From positions 56,413,776 through 56,477,775 of the forward strand of contig OY829326.1 of the NCBI GenBank assembly GCA_963691655.1: a DNA stretch of 64,000 nt. Direction: 5' to 3'. Below are positions 1 to 11,790 of the stretch, piece by piece. Positions within the stretch are counted from its first letter, which is position 1. The number at the start of each line of letters is the position of its first letter. This stretch comes from Toxonevra muliebris (Eukaryota > Arthropoda > Insecta > Diptera > Pallopteridae). Both the position numbers and the translations under genes were made by a program. A model generated the notes under the pieces. It saw nothing but the letters and a program-made list of their open reading frames with translations, did not search any database and was not told the origin of the DNA.

Positions 1-448
1 AAAACTCAGGTCAGAATTAGCATAAAAACTCTAGACTAAATTCGGATTAAGTTTCAGACCAAATCCAAAACCAGAAAAGCCAAATTCAGACTAAAATTTA
101 GATAAACATCACAACAAAAAACAAATCAGACCGAAATTTATACCAAAACTTAGATAAAATTCAGAAAAAGAATCAGACTAAAACGCAGACAAAAGCTCAG
201 ACAAAAACTGATAAAAAATATGAAGAAGAGCTGACCAAAACTCAAATAAAACTAAGACCGAAATTTAAGTCAAAATTTAAATAAAAAGAAGACCAATTTC
301 AGGCCAAAGTCTACACTAAAACTAAGATAAATATCTCACTAAAACCAAACCGTAATTCAGATCGATCAAAGCCCAGGTCAAAACCTAAATAAAAAATCGG
401 ACGAAAACCAGACCCGAGTTCGAAACAAACTGAGATCAAAATTAAAAC
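1..448 (+). repeat. Degenerate 12-bp satellite, block 1
   Basis: This is an imperfect tandem array with a period near 12 bp and a consensus close to AAAATTCAGACC. Variants such as AAACTTAGATAA and AAAATCAGACTA are common. The array runs off the left edge of the window, so its true length is unknown. Because 12 is a multiple of 3, stray open frames in it carry no coding evidence. Confidence 0.9.
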
Positions 449-1566
449 CATTGTATTGTATTGTTAGAGAGGTTTTATGTCGTTGTACCGCGATCTGCAA
501 GATCTATTGTAAATTCCTCTTCTCAATCTAGTTTAGTCTGCCTAGAGTACCTCTTCAAGTTCAGTTTTTCTCAAGAATTTTTGTATAGTGCCCGGATCTA
601 TGGATGCTAGTTCTGTGCTGGGCACTTGGTACATGCCCAGACATTTCATTCTTTTGTGGATCAGTGCTTCACAGTGAGCTAAATTATGTTCTGAGGATTG
701 ATGAATCCTTATTATAAAACCTACATATTGAGCTTTCTTCAACCCCTATTCAAAGGTGTTCTTTCTGTCCGAAGGGCCAAGACAGAATACCAGCTAATAT
801 GCGCAAACTATTTTTGTTGAGATCAATGCAGAATGCGTATCTACTCTAATTATAGTTACCTAGAAGCGCTTTAGATTGCCTCAGTCCCGCAAGATTGGTA
901 AAGAATTCTTGCCTTTTGTTCAGGTTCAGGTCCCACGACAGTGGTCGCTGCCCCTTTTTAGCAAGTTTGTCTGCTTGTTCATTACTCTCACTTAGGAACG
1001 TGTCCAGGAATCCAATATAGAGTAACTTTATTGTCCTTGCCCTGTTGATAGAGCTTGCTCAAACTAGTTTAGAGGTGATATCAAAGGGGCATAGTGCTCG
1101 AATGGCTTGATATCTCGCCGTTTGTACTTCCCGTCCAGGTTGAAATGCACGCGTATATTAATTGTATGAATTTCAGCTTGAAAGATGCTAGGATATTTCT
1201 GCATCGGCTAAAACCATCCTCAGTTCGTGACCCATCTGTATACTACTTAATCGTGTGCTCTTGGAATGTGTAGTTATATTCTACACATTCTATTATTTTG
1301 CAACAAAGTGTTTCCCAAAACTATACTGTTTGTCCATTCTGTCCTGGGGACACCCCAAGAAATAGTTGCGTTTTGTGGGGTTAACTCGGTTTTCAGTCCC
1401 TTTAGATCTCCCCGTTAACCTTTTATCTGTTCTTACTCTTGTGATTGCTGCCTTGGAGGCACCCTCTATTTCAGGATGTAATGGACTGACGTCCAATAGT
1501 ATTTCCAATGCAGCAGTCGGACATGTTCGCATCGCTTCCGCAATACAGAGACATGCCAATCTTTGA
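449..1566 (-). pseudogene. Non-LTR retrotransposon remnant: RT end, RNase H and 3' tail
   Basis: On the minus strand the pieces come in the order expected for an RNase H-bearing LINE of the I/R1/LOA group. At 1559-1293 there is a segment reading ACLCIAEAMRTCPTAALEIL, a post-RT motif of such elements. At about 1030-880 there is an RNase H core reading LYWIPGHVP then a stop, then ESNEQADKLAKKGQ. At 742-542 lies the C-terminal end with RRMKCLGMY-like spacing, ending in KFLRKTELEEVL and a stop. A (TACAA)n-like tail at 449-462 marks the 3' end. Stops and frame changes show that it is dead. The 5' part is missing. Clade assignment is by motif memory only. Confidence 0.75.
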
Positions 1567-1861
1567 ACTTTTCCTAGTTTAGCTTAAAATTTTGGTTTTA
1601 ATTTAAATTCAAACCATAATTTTCTTTTTCGTTCTATTTCTCTTGGGAGCTTAGGGCTTCTACTAGGCATTTCCATCTGACTTTGTTTTTTATGCAGTCA
1701 TTTTCACGTTTTGCCATGTTGTGTTTTTATTTGTTAATTCTAGATGGATTGAATGTCCTTAAGTGTTTTTTGATAGCCTACGACATCTACTTCCATGTGG
1801 ATTCCATTCCAGCGCCATTCGGCCGGCCATGCTGTCGGCCGGCTATAACGCAAATATAAAA
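1567..1861. other. No gene seen
   Basis: This is AT-rich unique-looking sequence between a LINE remnant and a satellite block. It includes a short GC-rich palindromic word (GGCCGGCCATGCTGTCGGCC) near 1820-1841. I see no coding signal. Confidence 0.4.
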
Positions 1862-2285
1862 AATCTAAGTTAAGACTCAGATTTAGATCGAAATTTAGAT
1901 CAAAATTTAATTTTTGTCAGACCGAAAGTTTCCAAAAATTTCTACTATACCCGCATTAAAATTCAGTCCAAAACTTAGTCTAAAGTACACACCAAATATC
2001 GGGCCAAATTCAGACTAAAAATTAGATAAAATTTGAACTTAAATTCAGATCAAAACTTATATCAAATTTAGGCCATTATTCCGTCTATTCAATCAGTTTA
2101 AAATTCAGTTCAAAGGTTATCAATTTCGGACTAAAAGGCGGAAGGAAGATCAAAACTAAAACAAAAAGGTAACCAAATCCAGCTCAAATCTCATATAAAA
2201 AAGACCAGAAACCTAAAGACAGATTATAATTTAGGCCACAAAATCAGAACTCAAAATTGATTAAAAGAAAGACTAAAGATCATTA
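1862..2285 (+). repeat. Degenerate 12-bp satellite, block 2
   Basis: This has the same unit and the same orientation as the block at 1-448 and is more diverged (units such as AAATTCAGACTA and AAAACTTAGTCT). The two blocks are separated by a LINE remnant that may have inserted into one longer array. Confidence 0.85.
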
Positions 2286-3991
2286 CGAAGCTCTTCTGCC
2301 TTTGGAGATAATATAACTATGTATAAACTGACTATGAAATTCCAAGTCAAGGATTTCAAACAGTCGCCAGCATACAAAGATTTATAAAAAATATAAGTTC
2401 TGAATTTTCAAAAGTTATTTCTTTTTATATCTAATATTGCGTGTCCTACGGCGATATATCGTGGACACTCCGCTTCCATTTTTAAAGGATTTCAAATTTA
2501 TGTATACTACCAAGTCTTCATGTAACTTTTTTTTTTAATTCCTTAAAGAAAATATTTCGTATCAAGGGCACATGTACAAAGTAAGTTATACAATGTACAT
2601 ACATAATAATAAAATTTTAGTTAAAATGTGTTAAGAAGATACGAGAAACTTTGCATAACCATTTGACGTGAGAAAAATAAGAGCCAACACACATACACAC
2701 ATACAAAATTTTTGAATATTAAATTTAAATTTTTTAAGTAAATTTTAAAAGCAGCTGGATAAATTTTAAGTTTTTTTTTTGGATTATATTTTCATACCAT
2801 GAGTTCTAATGTATTTTTAAAAACTCTTGCTTTATAAATTTGGCAATATTTAACGCTTAAGTCTAATAAAAATAAACACACTCAAACACATACATACACA
2901 CATATACTTATATATTTATAGGGGAAACTTTTATGATTTTTTTTTTCATTTTTGTTTTTGCACTAGTGCATTTCCCTCAATAGTCGTTTTGTAGTACTTA
3001 TGTATCACTAGGTACTTTTTGGTTTTGTTTTCTTTTATTTCTGTTACTTTGCGGTCAATGTCGTTGTCCCTTTAGTGGTACAGCACTTACACATACATAC
3101 ATATAAAAATATGTATATGTGTTAGTATGTGTATTTATATGTACGTGTGTATGTATATGAAACTTTTAAGATCGTTTTTGTACATTTTGCCTCGTAGTTT
3201 CTTACACAAGTTGCGTGTATTATTTTTTATGCTACTACATAGTACTTTTTTTCTTCTCTTCTTTTTTTGTTACTATTTTGTTACTTTTTGTCTTCTATGC
3301 TTTGCTGAATACTTTTTGTTTCTATGTATAGCTTAGGTGTTGTTTCGTTATTTTTCATTTATATGTGTGTGTGTTTTGTTTCCCTTCTATGTTTTGGGAT
3401 TTTCTTGACGGTTTTGCGTTTTTTCTTCTTTTTTTTTGTGTTGTGGTTTTACCACACAGAATTGAACTGAACTTTGAAGTCTCTAGCGTCGAATGTGTGA
3501 AAGAAAAATATGTCATATTCTTAAAGTTGCTGGCAGAAATTCTCTTGTCCGCTTTTGCTTTGTATCTCTACTATTTCTGTTTTTATCCACTACTTCTATT
3601 GCTGTTTTTCAAACATTTGTCTGTTTCTTTTGGCATTCTACCAAAAATGGCATCATGCGATTATATAAATTTTGTTTTTATGTTGTCACTCAGTCAGCTA
3701 GCCAGTCAGCCAGGCAGCCGACAGACACAGAGATGGGCAGTTTTTGCCAATTTTTGGTTTATTTCTGAAAGTTAAGCGAAACTTTTTTTTGTTGTAGGCT
3801 CTCGGGAATTGTTTTTTGTTTTGTATAGCTTTAATATAATTGTTGTTTGTTTGTTTTGAATTAAGTTTAATCTTTGAAAATTTAAACTAAATTTGTTAAA
3901 AATTTAAACTTTCAAAAGTTATACTAAGCTTGTTGAACATTTAATCTCCTTTTTTAAATTTAGGTATTTGCTGTATTTTTTTTTTACTTAC
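2286..3991. other. Probable intron or intergenic DNA with microsatellites
   Basis: AT-rich DNA with long T runs and CA/TA-rich simple repeats near 2690-2705, 2880-2915 and 3090-3160. It lies downstream of the minus-strand exon at 3992-4119, so at least its right part should be the next intron of that gene. Open frames around 3127-3775 are T-rich, start without context and match nothing I recognise. Confidence 0.5.
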
Positions 3992-4119
3992 GATCTCTTT
4001 CTTAGCGATCTTCGCTTCCCTCGCTGTTTCTTGTATGCGAATGTATTTGGTGGAACTGTGTAGTCTTCATCGAATTCAATTTCGATTTTGATTAGACTTC
4101 TTAAATTTAATTGGCAGTC
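3992..4119 (-). CDS. Internal coding exon of a cysteine-rich extracellular protein (exon n+1)
   Basis: On the minus strand this 128-nt segment is bordered by a 3' splice site (AATTTTTTCAG before GACTGC) and a strong 5' splice site (GTAAGTAAAA). It is open in one frame and reads DCQLNLRSLIKIEIEFDEDY, then VPPNTFAYKKQRGKRRSLRKR, and ends two bases into a codon. It begins in phase 0, exactly continuing the exon at 8428-8627, which ends in phase 0. The KKQRGKRRSLRKR stretch is strongly basic and could be a furin-type cleavage site or a cytoplasmic stop-transfer flank; this is inference. The exon that follows was not found and may lie left of the window. No stop codon is present in the exon. Confidence 0.75.
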
Positions 4120-4915
4120 CTGAAAAAATTAAAAAAAAGAATGTATACAAAAACAGCATTAGTTATGATTATTTGAAGAAGATAATGTTACTTGGTGTAA
4201 AAATTCATTTTTTAAATTTATTGCATACTTTTAAGCATTGTTGCAAAAGGTAACTTAAGTTTAATTTCTCTGTCTCTGCTATCGTTTGGAAATTATTTAG
4301 TAAGGTTTGTTGTCTATTTTAACCAAGCTTTGAAAATACATATTTTCTACATTTTTAATGCAGTCACAGTTTTTCTTTTGGAGTGATTTTACATGAAAAA
4401 ATGTATTTATTGTGAGTATATGTTGCCTTCTTTTAGGTGAAAACAAAAAAATGATTTGACTGGTAATTGGGAGCAGTGAAGAAGTTGCCAAATATTTTCG
4501 TTTATATAAAAGTTTTCTAAGAAAATCTGGGGGGCTTCTCTGTAGTTCGATTCGAAAGAAAATTTACTCGAATTCGAACGATTGATACTCCAGAAAACAT
4601 TTTCGAATAATATTTGTTCGATGTTCAGATTTAATTTTGTGCCTTTTTTGATCGAATTTGGCATTCGAATCGAACTCCTCAGATTTTAATACATCTTGAG
4701 TAATATTTATCATATGTTGAAACAAAATCCGAAAATATGATTTAATACCGATTTTAGTGTTCAATAAATGGTTGTACTTTAAATTTTGTTCCAAATTTTT
4801 TTCTAATTTTTCCGGCTGAGTTGGTAAAAATGTCTAGCTCTGCGCCAAAACTGTCGTTACAGCTTTGGTATGTGTGAACGACATCTTTCTCACTAGGTGT
4901 GCTTCTACCATGAAA
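4120..4915 (-). other. Part of a 4.3 kb intron
   Basis: The intron between the exons at 8428-8627 and 3992-4119 runs from 8427 down to 4120. This stretch is AT-rich with no coding signal of its own. A motif close to TTGCCTTCTTTTAGGTG occurs at 4422, one of several related copies in this intron. Confidence 0.6.
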
Positions 4916-6038
4916 CAGAGCTGTAAAAGAATGCAGTCCTTGCAAGTTTAAAGTCTGTTGACTTCGTTAAAAAATTACTGAACCATTACATTCTTTTTGT
5001 GAGTGAAGACTTAAAATCATGAAGTCACAAGTAATTTTGTAGTCCACGACAGGCCATTCTTTGGAAAATAATTCGTATGAAGTAATGAACGAGCAGTTTA
5101 TTGAATGAAGTCTCGTCCTGAATAATTCATTAATTGAAATTGAAGACATTTAGTGGAAGTCAATTGAAGTCAATTAAAGTGAATTGAAGTCAATTGAAGA
5201 CAATATGCACTATGTGCCACTCTAGCAGAACTGTAAAAGATTGCAGTCTTTTTAACTTTGAAGTTAATTGGCTTTTGAAAAAATTGATTCCAATATTCCA
5301 GTATTTTTGTGAATGCAGAATTAAGACCGTGAAGTCACAAGTCTTTTTGAAGTCAATGACCTATCACTTATTTTTGAAGAAATTTTTTTTGAAGTTACGT
5401 AGGACCAGTCTTTTATTTACAGTCCAAATCTCTGACATGAGGTTATTCATTTTGAAGTCATTTAAAGTCACTAGAAGTCATATGAATTCAATTGACTTCA
5501 CTGAAATAAATTGAATGCATTGAAACAATTTGGAAGTCATTTAAGAAATCATTTTCAAAATCTTACACGTTTTATTCGATACAACGGGAGGTACGAGTTC
5601 TTAGATCTTTAGATCTAAATATATTTCTGTGTTGTATTATATTTTTTTTTTCAAAAATGTCTTATTGTCGTTAAAATCAAGAAGAGTTTTTTCGTTTTTA
5701 ATTAAATAATTGTACTACTTATAAATATTGCATATTTTTTATCATTCTATAACAGAATTCACTCAGTGAAGGAGAAGTCTGAATTGACTGCTAGACTTCA
5801 AACCAATTTGAAGTCCTGACTGCGACTTCAAGTATAATGTGAAGTCATGTGAGTGATTGTGTCTTTTTTGCCTTGAAGTCTCAAATTGATTGCTATAATC
5901 AATGAGCAGTCATTGACTTCAGAAAGACTGATGGCATAATTTTTAAAAGTCATAAGTCTCCAATGAAATCAAAGACTATAACCAGAAAACTTAATTCATT
6001 GCAGTGACTTTAATGAATGCAGCTCTTTTACAGCTCTG
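4916..6038. mobile_element. hAT-type non-autonomous element rich in AGTCA decamers
   Basis: The left end reads CAGAGCTGTAAAAGAATGCA and the right end, reverse complemented, CAGAGCTGTAAAAGAGCTGC. The flanks CCATGAAA (4908-4915) and CCGTGAGA (6039-6046) match at 6 of 8 bases, which fits an old 8-bp hAT target-site duplication. Inside, about 4916-5150 and 5225-5400 are diverged tandem copies of each other. Many AAGTCA/TTGAAGTCAATTG words, including a run at 5155-5205, fill the element in both orientations. There is no transposase frame. It sits inside an intron of the minus-strand host gene, next to a LINE remnant. Confidence 0.7.
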
Positions 6039-6059
6039 CCGTGAGATCGCTTTATAACA

Positions 6060-7340
6060 GAGTGGATTTCGTCTACGTACTTCTTGAACTATATTGGACC
6101 TGCGTCTAGCTTCCAATCTTACTTATGCAGCAGATGGTCTCGGTAAATCGGCAATCAGTTTTTCTAAAAGAAACCACTGCTATTGTCCCCTTTCACATAG
6201 GAAGAATATCTAATTTTTCTCTGATTTAGTTAGAAGTCAAAGTATCATCATTCGGCTTTTCCTAGATCGTATAGATAAATACTTGCGAAGTATTCATGTA
6301 TTGAGAGGAACTGTGTCAAACCGACCGTTTCGGCAAAGAATGTTGCCAGACCAAAGATAAGTTACTATCTGAGTGCTGTTTTTTTTTGCCTTGAGCACCG
6401 TTTCGCTGATACCCTACGGCACTTTGAGACTACCTGCAGCCCGCTTTTTCAGCAATAAAATTTTTTTACGAGCCTTCATTCTCAACTCATTAGTCCACAA
6501 CTCAGATTCTTATTATCGAGATCAGAACCAAGCCGATTTATTTTCTTCGGGGCAGCTTGCGATCTTATAAAAGAGTTTGCGATCACTCGGATAGTTCTCC
6601 AAATGATCCTACGACCATAATAACCCTACTAAAAGGGACTCTTACGTCCATAGTTGATTCAGAGATCACGAATCTGCAAAAGTTATTTTGCGCCGCGCTT
6701 TTACAATGGTCCCTATTGTGAACCTCCTGGCTCTAAGACCGTGCTGCCTTATGAACAAACCTCAGATGTTGTGGTCTGCAGTTATATGACGCAGTTTTAC
6801 CAGCACCCTCAAACATTTTTTTTGCGGTGTCTGGGGGCTTTTGCTGATAGCCATATAGTGTTGTTTCTTCCACAATTCTGTTGACAGACCATAACTTTGA
6901 TGACACTACATTGGGGGCTAGGTAATTTGTTGCTCTTCAGAGCGTTGCCGACTGTCCTGAGTTCGTCTTCAGTAAAAAGTGGGGAGTTGTCGTTAAGTTG
7001 TATCTCCGTATCGTCTGCTTTTTTATCTTGCATAGCGACTACGTAATCGCTTTTATCTACCTTCAGTTCGAGCGTTTGCGGTTGAATCCAACTTTCCTAA
7101 TCACGCTCTGGTATCTAAGCCACCTTGATTTATATACTATGTCATTTGGATGCTGGTATGGATGGATTGTTTGAGATACTTTTTGGCAATGTTATTGCTG
7201 AATTTCAATTGTGGCAGTATCTGTGGGTCCCTGGTGATTTCCTTCAGTTGTGCTTTTTGTTTGTGCGTTGGAAGGTGGAAACCTAACATAGGTACCGCAG
7301 AACTTCTGTTCGTATCCGGAAATGTTGGGTCAAGGACAAT
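6060..7340 (-). pseudogene. Non-LTR retrotransposon remnant (R1/LOA/I-like), internally deleted
   Basis: On the minus strand, 7033-6809 reads PLFTEDELRTVGNALKSNKL, the segment before the RT palm of RNase H-type LINEs (compare family pattern LFTxEELxxAxxxLKxxKAPGPDG). At about 6520-6400 it reads ELWTNELRMKARKKILL, then a region resembling RTVSExAVLA, which in this clade lies far downstream of the first segment. The core RT is therefore mostly missing or scrambled. The upstream part at 7340-7040 is weakly similar in style but not assignable. Frameshifts and stops show that it is dead. Confidence 0.6.
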
Positions 7341-8427
7341 TTTTTTTGTTCAACAACAAATTTTTCAGTTGCTTTTCAACAAAAAAAATCAGTACGCCCT
7401 TATATCAAATATCTTTGATTTCGTTGAAAAATATATAAATATTTTTTTGTTGCATACTTTTAGTCGAATTTTCGAAAAATAGTTTATTAATTGCTAATTA
7501 GTATATACATTTATATAAAATTGAATTGGAAACGAAAAAAGTTTTACTTTTGACTTTTATATTAATTTGTATGATTTTTTTCTTTTTTTTTGCAAAGACT
7601 ACATAAATCAAATTTCATTTTATTTAAAATATAAATATATTGCATACCTTTAGGTTTTTAAATAAAAATAACTTTTTTTTATGTACAAAAATTTATTGGT
7701 TACTTTCAGGTGTTTTACATAAAAAGCAATTCATTATGTTTGAAAAAAAAAGAAGAAACTTCATACTTTCAGATTTCAAAAAAATAGTTCGTCTATTAGT
7801 TAGCAATACTGAAAAGTATATTTATGCACATAATTGAATGTATTCAATGTATTCAACACATTTTCATTTTTTCACAAACAAATATTTGATATTATTTTAC
7901 AATTCATTGCCTACTTTTAGGTGTATTCAAAAAAAAAAAAAATGCTATTTCTTTTATACAGAAATGAATACGTTACTGATTAAGCAGTTCTCTCTCATAT
8001 TGGATATTGTATGAGTATAAAATTTTACATTCAACACAAAACTTTATTCCATATACACGAGCATAAAACGTTTGCTGCATTCATTTTCATTTCATGCACT
8101 GAATCGAATTGCAATGTCAGCAAATTTACACAATTGCGACGTGAGCTGCAATCTTTATCGCAAATGTAATCTCATTCACATTGTATATACATGAATAACT
8201 ATATACAAAAGTATATGTAGCATGTGTCTCTAAGGCTAATTTTACAGGGTGAAAATGGTTTAGATGACAGTGGAATGACACAGACAGACATGGGCAGCTT
8301 TAAGTTCGAGACTTCTAATGTGCAGACTTTAATAGCTAGTTTTCTTTTACTATCTGCTTATTAAATATTTTTTTTTTTTTTTGAGTAAATTTATTTTTGT
8401 TTGCTTTTAATATTTCGTTTTACTTAC
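7341..8427 (-). other. Intron DNA with a recurrent TTGCATACTTTTAGGT motif
   Basis: AT-rich intron of the minus-strand gene. A 14-16 bp word recurs on the plus strand at about 7452 (TTGCATACTTTTAGTC), 7639 (TTGCATACCTTTAGGT), 7700 (TTACTTTCAGGTG), 7762 (TCATACTTTCAGATT) and 7908 (TTGCCTACTTTTAGGT). Spacing is irregular. No coding signal was found. Confidence 0.5.
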
Positions 8428-8627
8428 GTCTAATGTTTTGAAATGCCATCGTGTATCCGTCGTTGGACCACCATCTATTTCTATATCATTACTGCGACAG
8501 ACACGCAATTGTGGCCAACATTGACAGCGTTTATTGGTGATTTCGCAACCAGGCTCTATCACTATTGTCTCATCTTTTGTACAATTTCTATTGTGATATG
8601 TTGAAGAGGATGAAGAATAGGGAAGAT
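8428..8627 (-). CDS. Internal coding exon of a cysteine-rich extracellular protein (exon n)
   Basis: On the minus strand this 200-nt segment follows a 3' splice site (TTATTTTTGCAG) and precedes a strong 5' splice site (GTAAGTAAAA). It is open throughout and reads LPYSSSSSTYHNRNCTKDET, then IVIEPGCEITNKRCQCWPQL, then RVCRSNDIEIDGGPTTDTRW and HFKTLD. Five cysteines fall within about 35 residues, with a CEITNKRCQCW core that looks like an IGFBP-type or CRIM-type cysteine module. Family knowledge suggests a secreted or single-pass membrane protein, and fly Crimpy (CRIM1-like) is the best candidate I can recall. I could not check this. It enters in phase 1, so an upstream exon ending one base into a codon must exist further right; I did not find it. 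Confidence 0.75.
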
Positions 8628-9249
8628 CTGCAAAAATAATAAAGAAAAGAGGAATATAAAGTTATTTAAGTTGTCGAATTAAAGTTTGTATTAGAAAGAA
8701 AAATCAATATTACTTTTTAATATAAAAATGTTTTTTCTGATGTTTTTTTTAATAAAAAACTTTCAATTCATAATCAAAATTTAACCATAGTGATCTATTA
8801 CGAATTCAATTGTTCTGTCACTAATTGATAGCACTGATGTCATTTGTTGTAATTTAAATTAAACATTTGCTTTTACTACTTAAAAACCCCCTGAAATATA
8901 CTATATTAGGCATATCCTACAATTTAAAAAAATTAATTTTTCTATTGCCGTAGTGTGAATATCTTTTAGAATACAATTTATTTCCCAAGTTTGCGTGAGT
9001 TTCAGGTTTTGCCAGTTTGTCTTATACAAACATATCACGTGTGATTTTAAAAATCTAATTCGTTTGAAATTGGAAAAGTTTGGCCCAATACCTAAGATAT
9101 TTAGATCAATTTACCAAGAAGGCTGATTTTTCGAAATTCTAGGAAATCAATTAAAATTTAATTTTATAAGTATATTAAAGGGTAAAAGAAAAATTAAATT
9201 ATTTAAAAAAATAAGGTAGTAATATAAAAGAAACGACTAGACTCGACTG
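8628..9249 (-). other. Intron DNA, nothing recognised
   Basis: This is upstream of the cysteine-rich exon on the minus strand and therefore most likely the next intron. It is AT-rich with no coding or repeat signal beyond short A and T runs. Confidence 0.45.
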
Positions 9250-11790
9250 GAAACTAGAACGGAAACTGTATTAAAAACTAAACAAAATAGATCCAATAAC
9301 TAAACAAAGATCAGTTAGAAGTCAGATCAAAACCAGACTCAGACCAAAGTTTAGTCCAAAATTCAGATAAAAAATTAGACTAAAACTTAAATAAAAAACC
9401 ATACCAAATTCTTGAACAAATTCAAGCAAAAACCAAACTAAAATTCAGATTAACAGCAGCTCATAATTAGACTAAAATTCGACATGACTTAAGTCCATGC
9501 CAAAATTCGGACTAAAATTTAATCACAAAATCAAAGAGGAATTCAGTTTAAGCTGAGATCAAAATTCAGACTAAAATTCAGACCAAATTTCAGACTGAAA
9601 AACAGATAAAAAATTAGATTAAATTTCACACCAAAATTCAGAACAAAAATCAGACCAAAATTTAGACCAATTATATGCCAAATTTCAGATAAAATTTAAT
9701 TATTAATTATTATTTATTTATTTTAATTCAGAAAAAATCCCATTGAAATTTAGACAAAAAGCAGTGAAAAATTAAACCAAAAATAGACTTAAATTCAGAC
9801 TAAAATTTAGACCAAAAATCAGACAAAACTCAGACCAAACATCAAACAAAAATTTAGACCAAATTCATGCAAAATTCAAATCAGAATTGATACTAAATCC
9901 AAGCAAAATCCAGACCGAAATTTAGACTTAGATCAAAACAAAAATCAGACCAAAAACTTATGCTAAAACTTAAAATATTACTTAGACCAAATATCAAACC
10001 CAAATTCACATCAAAACTTATGGCCCAAAATTCAAGCAAAACTTAGAACAAAATACAGACCTAAATTCTGACTAGAAATCGGAATAAAATTCATACCAAA
10101 GCTTAGACCAAAATTATGAGCAAATTCAAGCAAAATTCTGATCAAAATTAAGACCAAAATTCACAACAAAATTCAGACCATAAATCAGCACTAAGTCTGA
10201 CATAACTTAGATATAAACTTAAAGCAAAACTTGGATCTAATATCAGATAGAAATTCAGATCCAAACTTAGGCTAAAAATTAAAGCAAAACTGAGACTATT
10301 TAGACGAAAATCCGGACTAAAAGTCAGAACAAATTTCCGACCAAATTTTAGACCTTTTCCGCCCAAAACTCAGGTCAAAATTTCAAACCAAAACGCAGGC
10401 TAAAATCCCTACCAAAATTCAAACCAAAAGCCTGCCCTAAACTCATATCAAAGTTTATACCAAAACTTAAATTAAATCTCAGATCAAAATTCAGAAAAAA
10501 TTTCAAACCAAAGACCAGACCAAAATTTAAACCAATTACATGCCTAATTTCAGAAAAAACTAAAACAAAATTCAGAATAAGATTCCATTGAATTTAAGAC
10601 CAAAAGCAGTTAAGAATTAAACCAAGAATAGACTTAAAACTTTACTAAAATTTAGACCAAAAATCAGACAAAACTCAGAGCAAACATGAAACAAAAATTT
10701 AGAGCGAATCCGTGCTAAATTCAAATAAGGATTGATACTAAATCCAAGCAAAATCCAGACCGAAATTAAGACCAAAAATCAAATCAAGGTAAAGACCAAA
10801 ACTCTTATCAAAACTTATACCAAAACTTAAAATAATACTTAGACCAAATGTCAAACGCAAATTCTGATCAAAACTAATGGCACAAAATTAAAGCAAAACT
10901 TAGACCAAAATACAGACCTAAATCCTGACTAAAAATAAGACTAAAATTCATATTTAAACTTAGACTAAATCCAGACAAAATTCGGGTCAAAATTAAGTCC
11001 AAAACTAACACCAAAATTCAGACAATAAAACTGTAAAAAACTCTGACATAATTTAGAACAAAACTGAAAACTATTATCATACAAAAGTTCTGATTAAAAC
11101 TGATACCAAAAATTAAAGAAAAATTGAGACTGACAGCATACAGACTAAAATCCAGACTAAAAGTCTGACCAAATTTCAGATAAAAAATCTGACCAATTCT
11201 ACGCAAAACTCTGATCAAAATTCAGGCCAAAACTCAAACCAGTGCGCAGGCCAAAACTTAGATCACAGTTTATACCAAAACTTAAATTAAAATATAGATC
11301 AAACATGTGACCAAAACTCAGACCGAATCTCAGGCTAAAAATTTAAGCAAAACTTAGACCAAAATACATATTAAAAACCGAACCTACATTCAGAACAAAA
11401 ATCAAACCAAAAATCAGATCAAAAATATGCCCAAATCTTAGAGTTTTGGCCTAAAAGTAAAAGCTATACTCATCAGACCAAAACTTAGACCACAATTTAG
11501 GCCAAAAATTTAATCAAAACTTATTCAGACTAAAATTTGAACCAAAAATTAGCCCAAAACTCAGACCAAAAATTAATCCAAAAACTAATTCAAAGCTCAG
11601 ATCAAAATTTAGGCTAAAAATCAAAGGAAAACTTATATTGAAATTCAGACTAAAATCCAGAACAAAGCCAAGCAGAGAATAGCTAAAAGTCAGACCAGAA
11701 TTAGACTACAATTAAAACAAAAATTCAAATGAAACCCAGATCAAAATTTTAAGTAAAATTCTCTCAAAAATCCAAAGCTACGACCAAAAG
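9250..11790 (+). repeat. Degenerate 12-bp satellite, block 3, with an 845-bp higher-order repeat
   Basis: This is the longest well-preserved array, about 2.5 kb. Around 9560-9670 the 12-bp unit is clear (AAAATTCAGACT, AAAATTCAGACC, AAATTTCAGACT and so on). On top of the basic unit there is a tandem duplication of about 845 bp. The segment from about 9640-10480 recurs at about 10485-11330, shown by matching landmarks such as GCAGTGAAAAATTAAACC at 9761 against GCAGTTAAGAATTAAACC at 10606, and ATTGATACTAAATCCAAGC in both. An AT-rich insert near 9695-9728 is present only in the left copy. Confidence 0.9.

Noticed and set aside
3365..3775. 136-codon plus frame in T-rich DNA
   Set aside because: Composition is driven by TTT/CTT codons, there is no splice context or family match, and it lies in a probable intron on the opposite strand.
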